DNA of 49,026 nt from Maribacter sp. (GTDB lineage Bacteria; Bacteroidota; Bacteroidia; Flavobacteriales; Flavobacteriaceae), in the NCBI RefSeq assembly GCF_016744255.1, contig NZ_JADGES010000011.1, forward strand, positions 1 to 49,026. Direction: 5' to 3'. The position numbers and the translations under genes were made by a program. The notes below the pieces were generated by a model, which saw only the letters and a list, made by a program, of their open reading frames with translations, did not search any database and had not been told where the DNA came from. Positions 26,913-35,134 of the stretch are shown here, one piece after another (within the stretch, counting starts at the first letter, position 1; every line of letters starts with the position of its first letter).

Positions 26913-27488
26913 ATGACCAGTACTAACACTAATTCTCCAAATTTTTATTATCCTCCAGGGGGAATTTTAATGGGCATTATTATTTTTTTAGAGCTTTTTA
27001 CCTATGGAGTTTCTTTAATTGTTATGGTGTATTATGGGCAAGAAGAAGCCAAAGTATTTCATGAGTCTAGGTTGCGCTTAAATATTACAATAGGGACTAT
27101 AAATACGATGTTGTTAATTACCAGTGGCTTTTTTATGGCTACGGGAGTTGCATATTTTAAAAATAAGAATTTTAGTAAAGCGGCTTTTTTTATAAAGCTA
27201 ACTATTTTAGGAGGGTTCCTTTTTTTAGGCTTTAAGAGTTTTGAATTCTACGAAAAAATAGAAGCAGGTTTAACTCTAGGAACCAACACTTTTTTTACCT
27301 TTTATTGGTTGCTAACAGTATTTCATTATATACATGTAGTAGTAGGTATAATAATTTTATTTTCTATTCTTAGAGGTGTAGCAAAGGGAGAATCGAACAT
27401 AGAGGACATAGAAGCTAGTGCAGCTTTTTGGCATATGTGCGATTTAATATGGCTTTTATTATTTCCTATACTCTATTTATTATTTTAG
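26913..27488 (+). CDS. norE: NorE-like cytochrome c oxidase subunit III family protein
   Basis: Protein of 191 aa with five membrane segments (about 16-40, 55-77, 86-106, 120-145, 168-190). It matches the short subunit III-like NorE proteins, with HESRLRLNITIGTINTMLLI, YIHVVVGIIIL and AAFWHMCDLIWLLLFPILYL as family-like stretches. It is not essential for NO reduction in other bacteria, but supports full activity. The start follows the norD stop without any gap. Confidence 0.85.
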   Translation: MTSTNTNSPNFYYPPGGILMGIIIFLELFTYGVSLIVMVYYGQEEAKVFHESRLRLNITIGTINTMLLITSGFFMATGVAYFKNKNFSKAAFFIKLTILGGFLFLGFKSFEFYEKIEAGLTLGTNTFFTFYWLLTVFHYIHVVVGIIILFSILRGVAKGESNIEDIEASAAFWHMCDLIWLLLFPILYLLF

Positions 27489-27489
27489 T

Positions 27490-27729
27490 ATGAAGAAAGA
27501 TAATGTAATGACTTGGTTGTTTTTAATGGTGTTAACCATAATTTCGGTTTTATTCTCCACCAATAGGGCGCATAGTATTGGGTATGTAATATTAGGTTTG
27601 GCAGCTATAAAGTTCATAGGTGTGGCTTTTCAGTTTATGGAATTTAAGAAAGCACACACTATTTGGAAAACAAGTATTTATATTTTCCTATTTCTATTTG
27701 TGTTCGTAATAGTTATTTTATTGAAGTGA
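27490..27729 (+). CDS. Small NorF-like membrane protein
   Basis: Protein of 79 aa with three membrane segments (about 8-24, 28-48, 57-78), the length and topology of NorF or of oxidase subunit IV-like proteins. It starts 1 bp after norE. The sequence is too short to identify by motifs; order norE-norF in other nor operons supports the call. Its stop codon lies inside the left arm of a long terminator hairpin. Confidence 0.65.
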   Translation: MKKDNVMTWLFLMVLTIISVLFSTNRAHSIGYVILGLAAIKFIGVAFQFMEFKKAHTIWKTSIYIFLFLFVFVIVILLK

Positions 27730-27771
27730 TTTGTTTTTTTAAAAACCATTTAAAAAAACAAATTACTTCAA
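27721..27771. terminator. Bidirectional terminator between convergent operons
   Basis: Two 23-bp arms (27721-27743 and 27749-27771) are complementary except for one G-T pair, with a 5-base loop AACCA. The inner part is T7AAA/TTTA7, giving runs of T on either strand. It separates the nor/nir operon from the leftward gene at 27788. Confidence 0.8.
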
Positions 27772-27787
27772 TAAAAAGAAAAAAGCA

Positions 27788-29593
27788 CTAAACGATGATA
27801 CCTTTTAATGGTTTTGGTAGTTGCATTTTTTCAATTTCAACAGCCATATTATCCAGTACATTCTTGCCAAGTTCTAACTCTTTTAAGAAAGATGTTTTTG
27901 TAACAAATAGATTTTGGTAGTATGCTATACCTTCATTTAAGTTGTTCTTAAAAGTAGTAAGGTATTTAATCTGTTTGGCCGTAATTGTATTTTTGGTTTC
28001 CTCGATTTTTTCTTCTAAATAATCTAGATACATGCTAAGTTCTTTAATAAACATATGCGGGCGATCCGTTCTTGTAATAATATTAGTACGTCCGTAAATA
28101 TGGTTTGTAATCTCTTCTAATTTCATAATTTTAGAGAAATATGCCATATTAGGTCCAGGGCAAATAGATACGCCTGTTCCTTCTGTTTTTGTGTCTAATC
28201 CATATGCTAGTAGGGCAGATGTTCCTAGACCAACACAGATACAAGATTTTTCAACAATTTTTTCGTATTTACTATTGTATTCTTCTTTAGTTATAACTTC
28301 TTTTTCTAACTCTTGTAATTTTAAGTGTTGGTATTGCCTAGAGGCTATGCATAAATCTGTACCGTTAAATTCTTTGTTTAAAGAAACAAACTTTTTAGGA
28401 CAAGAGCTTCCTGGTCTGTTTTTAGCAATATTAACTGCTTTCTCACCATCTTTAGTATTACCCCTTAAACTCTGGAAACGAACTCCTAAAGGAGAAATAT
28501 TACTTAGGTAAAGGTCTTTTTCTTTAGCTTTTACTAGCTTTTCAACGGTAGCATTATCTACAGTTGTAGCTTCAGGAACTAATAAGAAAGGAGTTCCCCA
28601 ACCTACAGAATCTACCTGATAGTGATTAAGCATAAAATCGTGCTCTTCCGATGTTCCTACACCACCTTGAGCCGTTAATTTTATAGGCAATACTTTTACA
28701 GGAGCAGCTTTACCTTTTCTTTCTAAAGCAGGAGCAAAAATAGCATGAATAGAAGCGGCTAAAGAATCTTTTTTTTCTTTAAATTGTTCTAGTATAGGCC
28801 CCATTAAATAACCATCTGTAGCAAAAGCGTGTCCGCCACAATTTAAGCCAGATTCTATACGGTACTCGGATACCCAAAGCCCTTTTTTGGCTAAGAATTT
28901 CCCTTGAATTAGAGCGGATCTAAAGTCGCTAACTTTAAGCACTATTTTCTTTTTTATGTATCCATTTTCATCCGGGAAAAAATCCTCGAATTGTTCTAGA
29001 TAGCTATACAACCTAGGATTCATTCCTGCAGATAAAATAAGAGAAGAGCTAAGGTCACTAGTAGCGTATCCTCTAAGCGCAGCATGAGCATCGTTATACT
29101 CTGTTGGAAGTTGCTCTTTCTTTACATAATTATCCTTATCTACTTTAGTCATGATGTTAACATCAATACTACCCATAGATAAATTGTCTTTAAGCCAATG
29201 CTTAATTTCATCTACATTAAAATGCTCTTTGGTAAGTTTATTAAACTCTTGTTTTAATGACGAAGAATCTGGTAAAATAGAAAAATATTTTTTTATTTCA
29301 TTACTAGATTCTTGCGTAGCATTTTTAAATGCCTCGAACTTCTCTTCTGCTAAATCTTGAATAAGATTAAGGTAAGAGGTTATTCTTTTGGCTCTAAAAT
29401 CCTCTGCTTTTTCCGTTATTTCCGAATAAGGTAATTCTGAAATTTCGCAATACATTTTGCGAAGTTTCTCTAATAGAATATCATCTACTAAAGAAATAAC
29501 AGAGTCTATTCCAAAATGGGAAACTTTTAAAGGAGAATCTATGGTAAAGCCTATTCCCATAACAGGAATGTGAAACGAATGTGTTTTTGCCAT
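27788..29593 (-). CDS. 601-aa protein of unknown function, possibly an FMN-type TIM barrel
   Basis: I do not recognise the family. It has no signal peptide or membrane segment. The motif TAQGGVGTSEEHDF followed by VGWGTPFLLVPEA resembles the phosphate-binding end of FMN-dependent TIM barrels such as nitronate monooxygenase-like enzymes, and the N-terminus (PVMGIGFTIDSPLKVSHFGI) could be the first barrel strand. Several Cys lie in conserved-looking settings: LNCGGHAFATDGY, GSSCPKKF, TDLCIASRQY, KSCICVGLG and VSICPGPNMAYF, which might hold an Fe-S cluster. The last 90 residues are a charged helical region. It shares a divergent Fnr-type site with the next gene, so it probably belongs to the denitrification/microaerobic regulon. 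All functional statements are inference. Confidence 0.6.
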   Translation of the reverse strand: MAKTHSFHIPVMGIGFTIDSPLKVSHFGIDSVISLVDDILLEKLRKMYCEISELPYSEITEKAEDFRAKRITSYLNLIQDLAEEKFEAFKNATQESSNEIKKYFSILPDSSSLKQEFNKLTKEHFNVDEIKHWLKDNLSMGSIDVNIMTKVDKDNYVKKEQLPTEYNDAHAALRGYATSDLSSSLILSAGMNPRLYSYLEQFEDFFPDENGYIKKKIVLKVSDFRSALIQGKFLAKKGLWVSEYRIESGLNCGGHAFATDGYLMGPILEQFKEKKDSLAASIHAIFAPALERKGKAAPVKVLPIKLTAQGGVGTSEEHDFMLNHYQVDSVGWGTPFLLVPEATTVDNATVEKLVKAKEKDLYLSNISPLGVRFQSLRGNTKDGEKAVNIAKNRPGSSCPKKFVSLNKEFNGTDLCIASRQYQHLKLQELEKEVITKEEYNSKYEKIVEKSCICVGLGTSALLAYGLDTKTEGTGVSICPGPNMAYFSKIMKLEEITNHIYGRTNIITRTDRPHMFIKELSMYLDYLEEKIEETKNTITAKQIKYLTTFKNNLNEGIAYYQNLFVTKTSFLKELELGKNVLDNMAVEIEKMQLPKPLKGIIV

Positions 29594-29645
29594 GATTTTT
29601 TTGTTACGTATTGAAAGGTAAATTCATTAGTTAATATACCAACAG

Positions 29646-29719
29646 CAAATTTTCGATTATTCTAGCTCAAAAAACATGATATTTGTCAGGGATTAAGTGC
29701 AGTATTGTAATTAGATTAA
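29646..29719. promoter_or_regulatory. Divergent Crp/Fnr-type promoter region
   Basis: TGATATTTGTCA at 29677-29688 (centre 29682.5). To the right TAGATTAA at 29712-29719 and to the left (minus strand) AAAATTTG at 29653-29646 are both exactly 29.5 bp from the centre. Both are imperfect matches to TAnnTTTG (two mismatches and one mismatch). The site lies between the two divergent unknown genes and is the only candidate promoter element seen in this 130-bp gap. Confidence 0.65.
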
Positions 29720-29723
29720 CATA

Positions 29724-30944
29724 ATGAAACCAACCATCTTAAAACTAAGGCAGCATATTTTAATAGCACTTGGGTTCTTTTTTATAGCGGCTTTCTTGGG
29801 AGTTATATTGCGTTCTTTCCATTTACTAGATATTCCTGTGAATTATAAATTTATAGTTCATACACATTCTCATATAGCTCTTTTGGGGTGGGTTTATTTG
29901 GCTTTAACTACTTTGTTGTATAAATTATATTTAAGTGATGAAAATTTGGATAAGCGCTATAGTCGAATTTTTTGGTTTACCCAAGTCACCTTAGTAGGAA
30001 TGTTATTAAGTTTTCCTTTTCAAGGGTATGCTGTAGTGTCTATTATCTTTTCAACCTTGTTTCTATTTGCTTCTTACTGGTTTACTTGGTTTTTTATTAA
30101 GAATACGCCTAAAAAATATAAAAAAACGTATGCTTATACCTGTTTTTTAATTGCCTTAAGTTATTTGTTACTCTCTAGTATTGGACCATGGGTATTGGGT
30201 ATTATTATGAACACTTTAGGGCCAACCTCTATCTGGTACCGAATAGCGATATACTTTTATTTACATTTTCAGTACAATGGCTGGATGATTATGGGATTGA
30301 TTGGGATTTTCTTTTTTGTAATGGAAAGTTATAAAATAGAAATAGAAAAGATTAGGTTTTTACGCTTTGTCTGGAGTTTTAATATAGGAATAATACTAAC
30401 CTTTTTACTTTCCGTTTTATGGATTAGTCCTCCTTTATATGTTAATTATATTGCTGGTATTGGTGCATTATTACAAATATTTGCTTTTGGGTGCTTAATA
30501 TTCATGTATTTAAAACAAGTAACTAATTCCAGCGAATTGTTCTCTAGTATACAAGCAAGAATGCTTAGTTTATTAGTTGTTTTAATGGTTCTTAAAATGT
30601 CTTTACAATTACTATCTTCTTTTCCTTATTTTGCAAAACTTGCGGCTACGGTCTTAAGTTTTACTATAGGCTATTTGCATTGGACGTTTTTAGGAGTAGT
30701 CACCATAGGACTTTTTTTATTTTTAGATTTTTTTAGGTTAATTAGAATATCTAAAATAAGTTTCTATGTGTATGTTTTTGGTTTTTTACTGACAGAAATT
30801 TTAATCTTTTCGAGGGGGTTTAGTATTTGGCAGAATATTGTAATGTTCGAAAATTATGAAGTAGTATTGGTTATTGTAAGTGTTTTTATTCCTTTAGCGT
30901 TACTGCTTATTTTTAAAAATAATATAAAAAGGGCTTATTCTTAG
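29724..30944 (+). CDS. Polytopic membrane protein resembling heme-copper oxidase subunit I but lacking its metal centre
   Basis: Protein of 406 aa with about 12 membrane segments. By eye it parallels NorB and CcoN: VHTHSHIALLGW (His46, 48, 50) matches the TM2 heme-ligand region (VHTNLLVVWL in NorB), YLHFQYNGWMIMG (His181) matches VHLWVEGVWELIMG, and YLHWTFLG (His319) matches HGHLAFWG. The His of the high-spin heme is replaced by Tyr317, and the His-His pair of the FeB/CuB site is missing. A bis-His low-spin heme could still bind, but no oxygen or NO reduction would be expected. An NnrS-type protein is the other possibility. It is placed behind an Fnr-type site. Confidence 0.55.
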   Translation: MKPTILKLRQHILIALGFFFIAAFLGVILRSFHLLDIPVNYKFIVHTHSHIALLGWVYLALTTLLYKLYLSDENLDKRYSRIFWFTQVTLVGMLLSFPFQGYAVVSIIFSTLFLFASYWFTWFFIKNTPKKYKKTYAYTCFLIALSYLLLSSIGPWVLGIIMNTLGPTSIWYRIAIYFYLHFQYNGWMIMGLIGIFFFVMESYKIEIEKIRFLRFVWSFNIGIILTFLLSVLWISPPLYVNYIAGIGALLQIFAFGCLIFMYLKQVTNSSELFSSIQARMLSLLVVLMVLKMSLQLLSSFPYFAKLAATVLSFTIGYLHWTFLGVVTIGLFLFLDFFRLIRISKISFYVYVFGFLLTEILIFSRGFSIWQNIVMFENYEVVLVIVSVFIPLALLLIFKNNIKRAYS

Positions 30945-30950
30945 GAGCCT

Positions 30951-31352
30951 CTACTTATTATGATTCTCTCTATGTTCAAACATTTTTAAAAATAACATAG
31001 TAGACATTTTTTGTGCTCTATTTTTAGCTATCCAAGCAATTTCTCCATCAAATAACTCGTCAATAGTTTCATGCCAATCATTTAACCATAAGCCAAAATG
31101 TTCGGATGTTATTGTACCTTTTGTTTTGGTTTCTACCTCTTGGTGAGCCGTAACGGGATTACCATAATATTTACGCTTTAAAAAGAGTTGGGTTTCCCAG
31201 AAATCGGTTAATAGAATTAGATGGGCATCCCAATCTGTAATGATAGAGTTAAAGATGGGGCCTAGAGTTTCATGCGCTCTTATTTTTTCATAAAAAGTAT
31301 CAACAAGTAGTTTTACATCAGTTCTATTTGCGATGTCTTTTTTTTTGGTCAT
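30951..31352 (-). CDS. Group III truncated hemoglobin
   Basis: Protein of 133 aa with the truncated globin pattern: VDTFYEKIRAHETLGPIFN at the start, a distal Tyr/aromatic region, FWETQLFLKRKYYGNPVTAHQEV with the proximal His (about residue 75), and the terminal helix. Group III members are common in bacteria with microaerobic or NO metabolism. It lies 27 bp after the SafE-like gene on the same strand and is probably the last gene of the cco operon. Binding of NO or O2 is expected from the family. Confidence 0.85.
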   Translation of the reverse strand: MTKKKDIANRTDVKLLVDTFYEKIRAHETLGPIFNSIITDWDAHLILLTDFWETQLFLKRKYYGNPVTAHQEVETKTKGTITSEHFGLWLNDWHETIDELFDGEIAWIAKNRAQKMSTMLFLKMFEHRENHNK

Positions 31353-31379
31353 GCTATTGGTCTTAAAAGGTTAAGGTAG

Positions 31380-32084
31380 TTAATTGTGGCAGTCTATTTC
31401 AGAAGATATTACTTCTGTTACAGGTTGAGGTGAAATATATGGAATACCTAGCCCTAGCCCTCTTAAAATAAAAAGCACCCCAATGAGAACAACAAAGACA
31501 GGAATTATTTTTTGAACTTTTTGTCTTGCAACTCCTTTTAAAAGACTACTAAAGTAGATGGCGGTGGTCATTAAAGGAATAGTACCTAGCCCAAAGAGAA
31601 TCATATAAAGAGCTCCTTGCCATGCATTGGCCATTGCTATAGCACCAAATAAGGCCATATAGACTAATCCACAAGGAAGAAAACCGTTAAGAAAACCTAT
31701 AGTTAAAAAAGTATCCGGTGTTTTTTTCTTTAGTTCTTTGCCTAGTTGGTTTTTAACTTTGCTGATAATTTTATAAACAGGTTTAGAGAAATTGTATTTA
31801 TTAAATGTTTTATAGGGAATAAGAACTACCAGAATCATTAATATTCCAATGGCAATTGATAATTTTTGTTGAAGGCCAAATACTTGTAAGCTTTTACCTA
31901 AAAAACCAAATACTAAGCCCATAATACTATAAGCTAATAATCTGCCAAAATGGTAAATGAATATTTGGGTGAATTTTTTAAGGTTATTATTTCTGTCAAC
32001 AGGCAGCATAAAAGCAATTGGACCGCACATGCCTACACAGTGTAAGCTGCCCATTAATCCTAATGCTAGTGCAGATAGTAACAT
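31380..32084 (-). CDS. Sulfite exporter TauE/SafE-like protein of the cco operon
   Basis: Membrane protein of 234 aa with six segments. The N-terminal GLMGSLHCVGMCGPIAFMLP (about residue 9-28) with a Cys-x-x-x-Cys pair and NGFLPCGLVYMALFGAIAM are those of the SafE/DsbD-transmembrane-like proteins found next to ccoGH. The Cys residues suggest copper or thiol transfer for cbb3 assembly. The C-terminus EIDCHN carries another Cys-His. It starts 7 bp after ccoH. Confidence 0.85.
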   Translation of the reverse strand: MLLSALALGLMGSLHCVGMCGPIAFMLPVDRNNNLKKFTQIFIYHFGRLLAYSIMGLVFGFLGKSLQVFGLQQKLSIAIGILMILVVLIPYKTFNKYNFSKPVYKIISKVKNQLGKELKKKTPDTFLTIGFLNGFLPCGLVYMALFGAIAMANAWQGALYMILFGLGTIPLMTTAIYFSSLLKGVARQKVQKIIPVFVVLIGVLFILRGLGLGIPYISPQPVTEVISSEIDCHN

Positions 32085-32091
32085 TTACATT

Positions 32092-32544
32092 TTACTTTTG
32101 TTGAATATACGTAATGCTTTGTTTATGTAGATATTCTTTGCCATTATAGTTCCAGAATACTTTAATGTCCCAGCGACCATCTAACAAACGTTTGTCAGGT
32201 ATGAGCAAATGTGAATTGGACAGACTTAAAGGTAAGTCAAAATCCAAGTGTTTATTAGATGGTCTGTATAGGGACACTGTTCCTTTGAAAGCCTCAGTGT
32301 TTATATTTTTAGGAAACTGAATAGAAAGACCTTCTTTGGTTTTCTCTATTTTTATATCAATATTTCTTGCGTTATTACCTGCGTCTATCTCATTTTGGAA
32401 AGCTAGCTCTGCTTTGTAATATTCCTCAGTAACCAAATCATGATTAGCTCTGTTGTCGGTACTCATTTTAACTACAAAAAATAGTATAAAACTTATGAAA
32501 GCAATAAAGGCAATTATGATACCTGTTCCCCAGTTAATTTTCAT
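32092..32544 (-). CDS. ccoH: cbb3 assembly protein CcoH (FixH)
   Basis: Protein of 150 aa with one N-terminal membrane segment (about 7-27) and a periplasmic FixH domain (LLDGRWDIKVFWNYNGKEYLH near the end). FixH helps assemble cbb3 oxidase, with CcoG and CcoI. It starts 8 bp after ccoG. Confidence 0.88.
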   Translation of the reverse strand: MKINWGTGIIIAFIAFISFILFFVVKMSTDNRANHDLVTEEYYKAELAFQNEIDAGNNARNIDIKIEKTKEGLSIQFPKNINTEAFKGTVSLYRPSNKHLDFDLPLSLSNSHLLIPDKRLLDGRWDIKVFWNYNGKEYLHKQSITYIQQK

Positions 32545-32552
32545 AGTTCTAT

Positions 32553-33968
32553 TTATTTGTAACTTCTAGGAGCTAAAAACCTTGCGGTCGTAGTTTCTAC
32601 AAGTTTATCTCCACTATATACGCCAATTTTTAGCTTGTCTTTATCGCCATTTAAAGCGGAGTTATTTATTTCTATAAACAATGTTCCTTCTGCTAATTCC
32701 TGCGCAGATACAACAAAATCTTCATGACGAACCAGTTTAATAGTTCCTTTGTGAGAAAGAAGTTTAAAGCTTACGTCTTCAATATCTCTAGAGGTCTTAT
32801 TAACTAATTTAAAGGTATAAACATTACTAATAATATTTCCTTCTTTGTGTTCATATAATTGCCCTGGTAGGCGTAAGATATTTGCTTCTAATTCATTTCT
32901 TAAAAATAGCATACCAATTAGAACTCCAACAAGAATAAAAAGAACTGCAGAATACCCTTTTAACCTTGGCGTAAACTTGAATTTATCTTTCTTCTCTATG
33001 TTGTCTTCACTAGCATAACGAATTAAACCTTTTGGTAAATTTACTTTATCCATTATGGTATCGCACTCATCAATACATGCTGTACAATTAACACATTCCA
33101 GTTGTGTTCCGTTTCGAATATCTATGCCTGTAGGACAAACATTTACACATTGCATGCAATCTATACAGTCACCATGACCTAGCTCTTCTCTATCTTCATT
33201 TTTACGCCATTTTTTACGTCCGTTTTCAGCTTCTCCTCGTTTATGGTCGTACGCAACAACAATAGTTTTATTATCTAATAAAACTCCTTGCATTCTTCCA
33301 TAAGGACAAGCTATAATACAAACTTGTTCTCTGAACCATGCGAAAATAAAATAGAAAATTCCAGTAAAAATTAATAATGAAATAAGAGTGCTTACATGGT
33401 TTGCAGGTCCGTCTGTTATGTATTGTATTAAGCGATCACTACCGATTAAATAAGCTAAAAATACATTAGCGATTAGGAAGGAAATTATAAAGAAAATGAT
33501 CCATTTAAGTACCCTTTTTCTAATTTTTTCTGCATCCCAAGCTTGTCGAGCTAATTTAGTTTGTGCACCACGATCGCCATCAATCCAGAATTCTATTCTT
33601 CTAAAAACCATTTCTAAGAAAATGGTTTGTGGACACATCCAACCACAAAAAATACGGCCAAATGCTACTGTAAAAAGGGCAATAAATATAACTCCAATAA
33701 TCATGGAGATTACGAACAAGTGAAAATCCTGTGGCCAAAAAGGAAAACCGAATATATTAAAACGTCTTTCTAAGACATTAAACATTAAAAACTGATTCCC
33801 ATTTATTTTAATAAACGGAGAAGCAACAAGAAACAAGAGTAGAGCATAGCTTACCCATTTACGATATTCATAGAATTTACCGCTTGGTTTTTTAGGAAAA
33901 ATCCATGCGCGCTTCCCTTCATCATTAATGGTGCCTATCGTATCTCTAAAATTTTCGTCTTGTGCCAT
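32553..33968 (-). CDS. ccoG: cbb3 oxidase accessory ferredoxin CcoG (RdxA/FixG)
   Basis: Protein of 471 aa. About four to five membrane segments in the N-terminal half hold FGRIFCGWMCPQTIF (about residue 105-119) and FREQVCIIACPYGRMQG (about 212-228). Two 4Fe-4S ferredoxin motifs follow (CIDCMQCVNVCPTGI and CVNCTACIDECD, about 268-308), then one membrane segment and a periplasmic Ig-like domain. CcoG is a copper reductase in cbb3 assembly. Starts 30 bp after ccoP. Confidence 0.93.
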   Translation of the reverse strand: MAQDENFRDTIGTINDEGKRAWIFPKKPSGKFYEYRKWVSYALLLFLVASPFIKINGNQFLMFNVLERRFNIFGFPFWPQDFHLFVISMIIGVIFIALFTVAFGRIFCGWMCPQTIFLEMVFRRIEFWIDGDRGAQTKLARQAWDAEKIRKRVLKWIIFFIISFLIANVFLAYLIGSDRLIQYITDGPANHVSTLISLLIFTGIFYFIFAWFREQVCIIACPYGRMQGVLLDNKTIVVAYDHKRGEAENGRKKWRKNEDREELGHGDCIDCMQCVNVCPTGIDIRNGTQLECVNCTACIDECDTIMDKVNLPKGLIRYASEDNIEKKDKFKFTPRLKGYSAVLFILVGVLIGMLFLRNELEANILRLPGQLYEHKEGNIISNVYTFKLVNKTSRDIEDVSFKLLSHKGTIKLVRHEDFVVSAQELAEGTLFIEINNSALNGDKDKLKIGVYSGDKLVETTTARFLAPRSYK

Positions 33969-33998
33969 CTCAAACTTCTTGTTTATACTAAGAAATTA

Positions 33999-34940
33999 CT
34001 ATTCGTTGACAACCACTGAAGTGGAGTCGGTTACTTGTTCTGGAATTTCTTCTGCTGGAGCATTTGGATCTACCCAGATATCCCCTTCGGCAGCTTTTGG
34101 ATTAGCAGGTGTTTTGCCTCCAATTTCTTGAATTACATAACTAGCAACTTGTGCAATTTCTGCAGGTTTTAAGTTTTGTTTCCAAGCAACCATTCCTTTT
34201 CCGTCACGACCACCTTCAGAGATAGTATGAAAAATATTTTTAATACCTCCGCCTAGAATCCAGTTCTTATCGGTTAGGTTTGGTCCAATTCCACCACCAC
34301 CATCGGCCATGTGGCATGCTACGCAATTAGCTGTAAAAATAGCCTCACCAGCTTTTATGTCAGAAACTTCTGTTAATAGTTCAACAGTGTTAGCATCTAC
34401 TAAACCTTTTGCAGTTTTTTTGTATTCGTCAATTGCTATTTGGGCTGCTGCAACTTCTTGGTCATATTCTAAATCTTGATTGTAACCATCAAAAACTTCA
34501 AAACGTAGTAAGTATACTATAGCAAAAACAATAGTAGCATAGAACATATAAACCCACCAAGGTGGTAAGGTGTTATCTAACTCTTTAATACCGTCGTAAT
34601 CATGGTCTAGTACAATCTCGCCTTCTATTTCAATAGGTTTATTTCCAGAAAGTTTTTGGAATAATTTTCCTGTGGATGAGTTTTCCCATTTATTATCTTT
34701 AGCTGTATTGTACTTCACTCTTGCCTCTTCCGAAAGTGTTTGGTATAAAACACTTTCAATAGATTTTAAAATGACTTCAATACCTATTAGTATTAGAAGA
34801 ACCATTAGCATAAAAAATTGCGTAATGGGGTACTCTATAATAGCGGGTTTATCCCCTGAGTCTATAAAAAACTCCATCATTCCGAAGATGAGGAAGAAGA
34901 TTACAGGAATTCTAATCCACCAAGGTGACATATTTTTCAT
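33999..34940 (-). CDS. ccoP: cbb3 oxidase subunit CcoP, with a single heme c motif
   Basis: Protein of 313 aa. An N-terminal part with two membrane segments (about 8-25 and 37-57), a typical CcoP N-terminal region with LPPWWVYMFYATIVFAIVYL (about 126-145), then one cytochrome c domain with CVACH (about residue 205-209) and Met in GKGMVAWKQ. Most CcoP proteins have two CXXCH motifs; here only one is present. The tail is acidic and Pro-rich. Cotranscribed with ccoQ and ccoNO. Confidence 0.92.
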   Translation of the reverse strand: MKNMSPWWIRIPVIFFLIFGMMEFFIDSGDKPAIIEYPITQFFMLMVLLILIGIEVILKSIESVLYQTLSEEARVKYNTAKDNKWENSSTGKLFQKLSGNKPIEIEGEIVLDHDYDGIKELDNTLPPWWVYMFYATIVFAIVYLLRFEVFDGYNQDLEYDQEVAAAQIAIDEYKKTAKGLVDANTVELLTEVSDIKAGEAIFTANCVACHMADGGGGIGPNLTDKNWILGGGIKNIFHTISEGGRDGKGMVAWKQNLKPAEIAQVASYVIQEIGGKTPANPKAAEGDIWVDPNAPAEEIPEQVTDSTSVVVNE

Positions 34941-34945
34941 GATAT

Positions 34946-35131
34946 TTATTCTTTAGGTTGGTTATTGTTTTCAAATGGTATGTTACTTACTTCTTCAATG
35001 TGTTCTTTGGATGCTGTAAAAACCCAAATAAATAGAACTACAAAAAATAAAAAGAAGATTAGTAAGGATATCATAGGGTAGGTAGCTACCCCATCAATCG
35101 TTTCCATATAGCCTTTTACGAATTTGAACAT
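34946..35131 (-). CDS. ccoQ: CcoQ-like small subunit
   Basis: Protein of 61 aa with one membrane segment (about 19-41) and a short charged tail (SKEHIEEVSNIPFENNN). Position between ccoNO and ccoP and size fit CcoQ, which stabilises the oxidase. It starts 3 bp after the ccoNO stop and ends 5 bp before the ccoP start. Confidence 0.8.
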   Translation of the reverse strand: MFKFVKGYMETIDGVATYPMISLLIFFLFFVVLFIWVFTASKEHIEEVSNIPFENNNQPKE

Positions 35132-35134
35132 AGC

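Noticed and set aside
29724-30944. Functional second nitric oxide reductase or oxidase
   Set aside because: The His-His metal pair and the high-spin heme His are missing, so catalysis at a binuclear centre is not expected.
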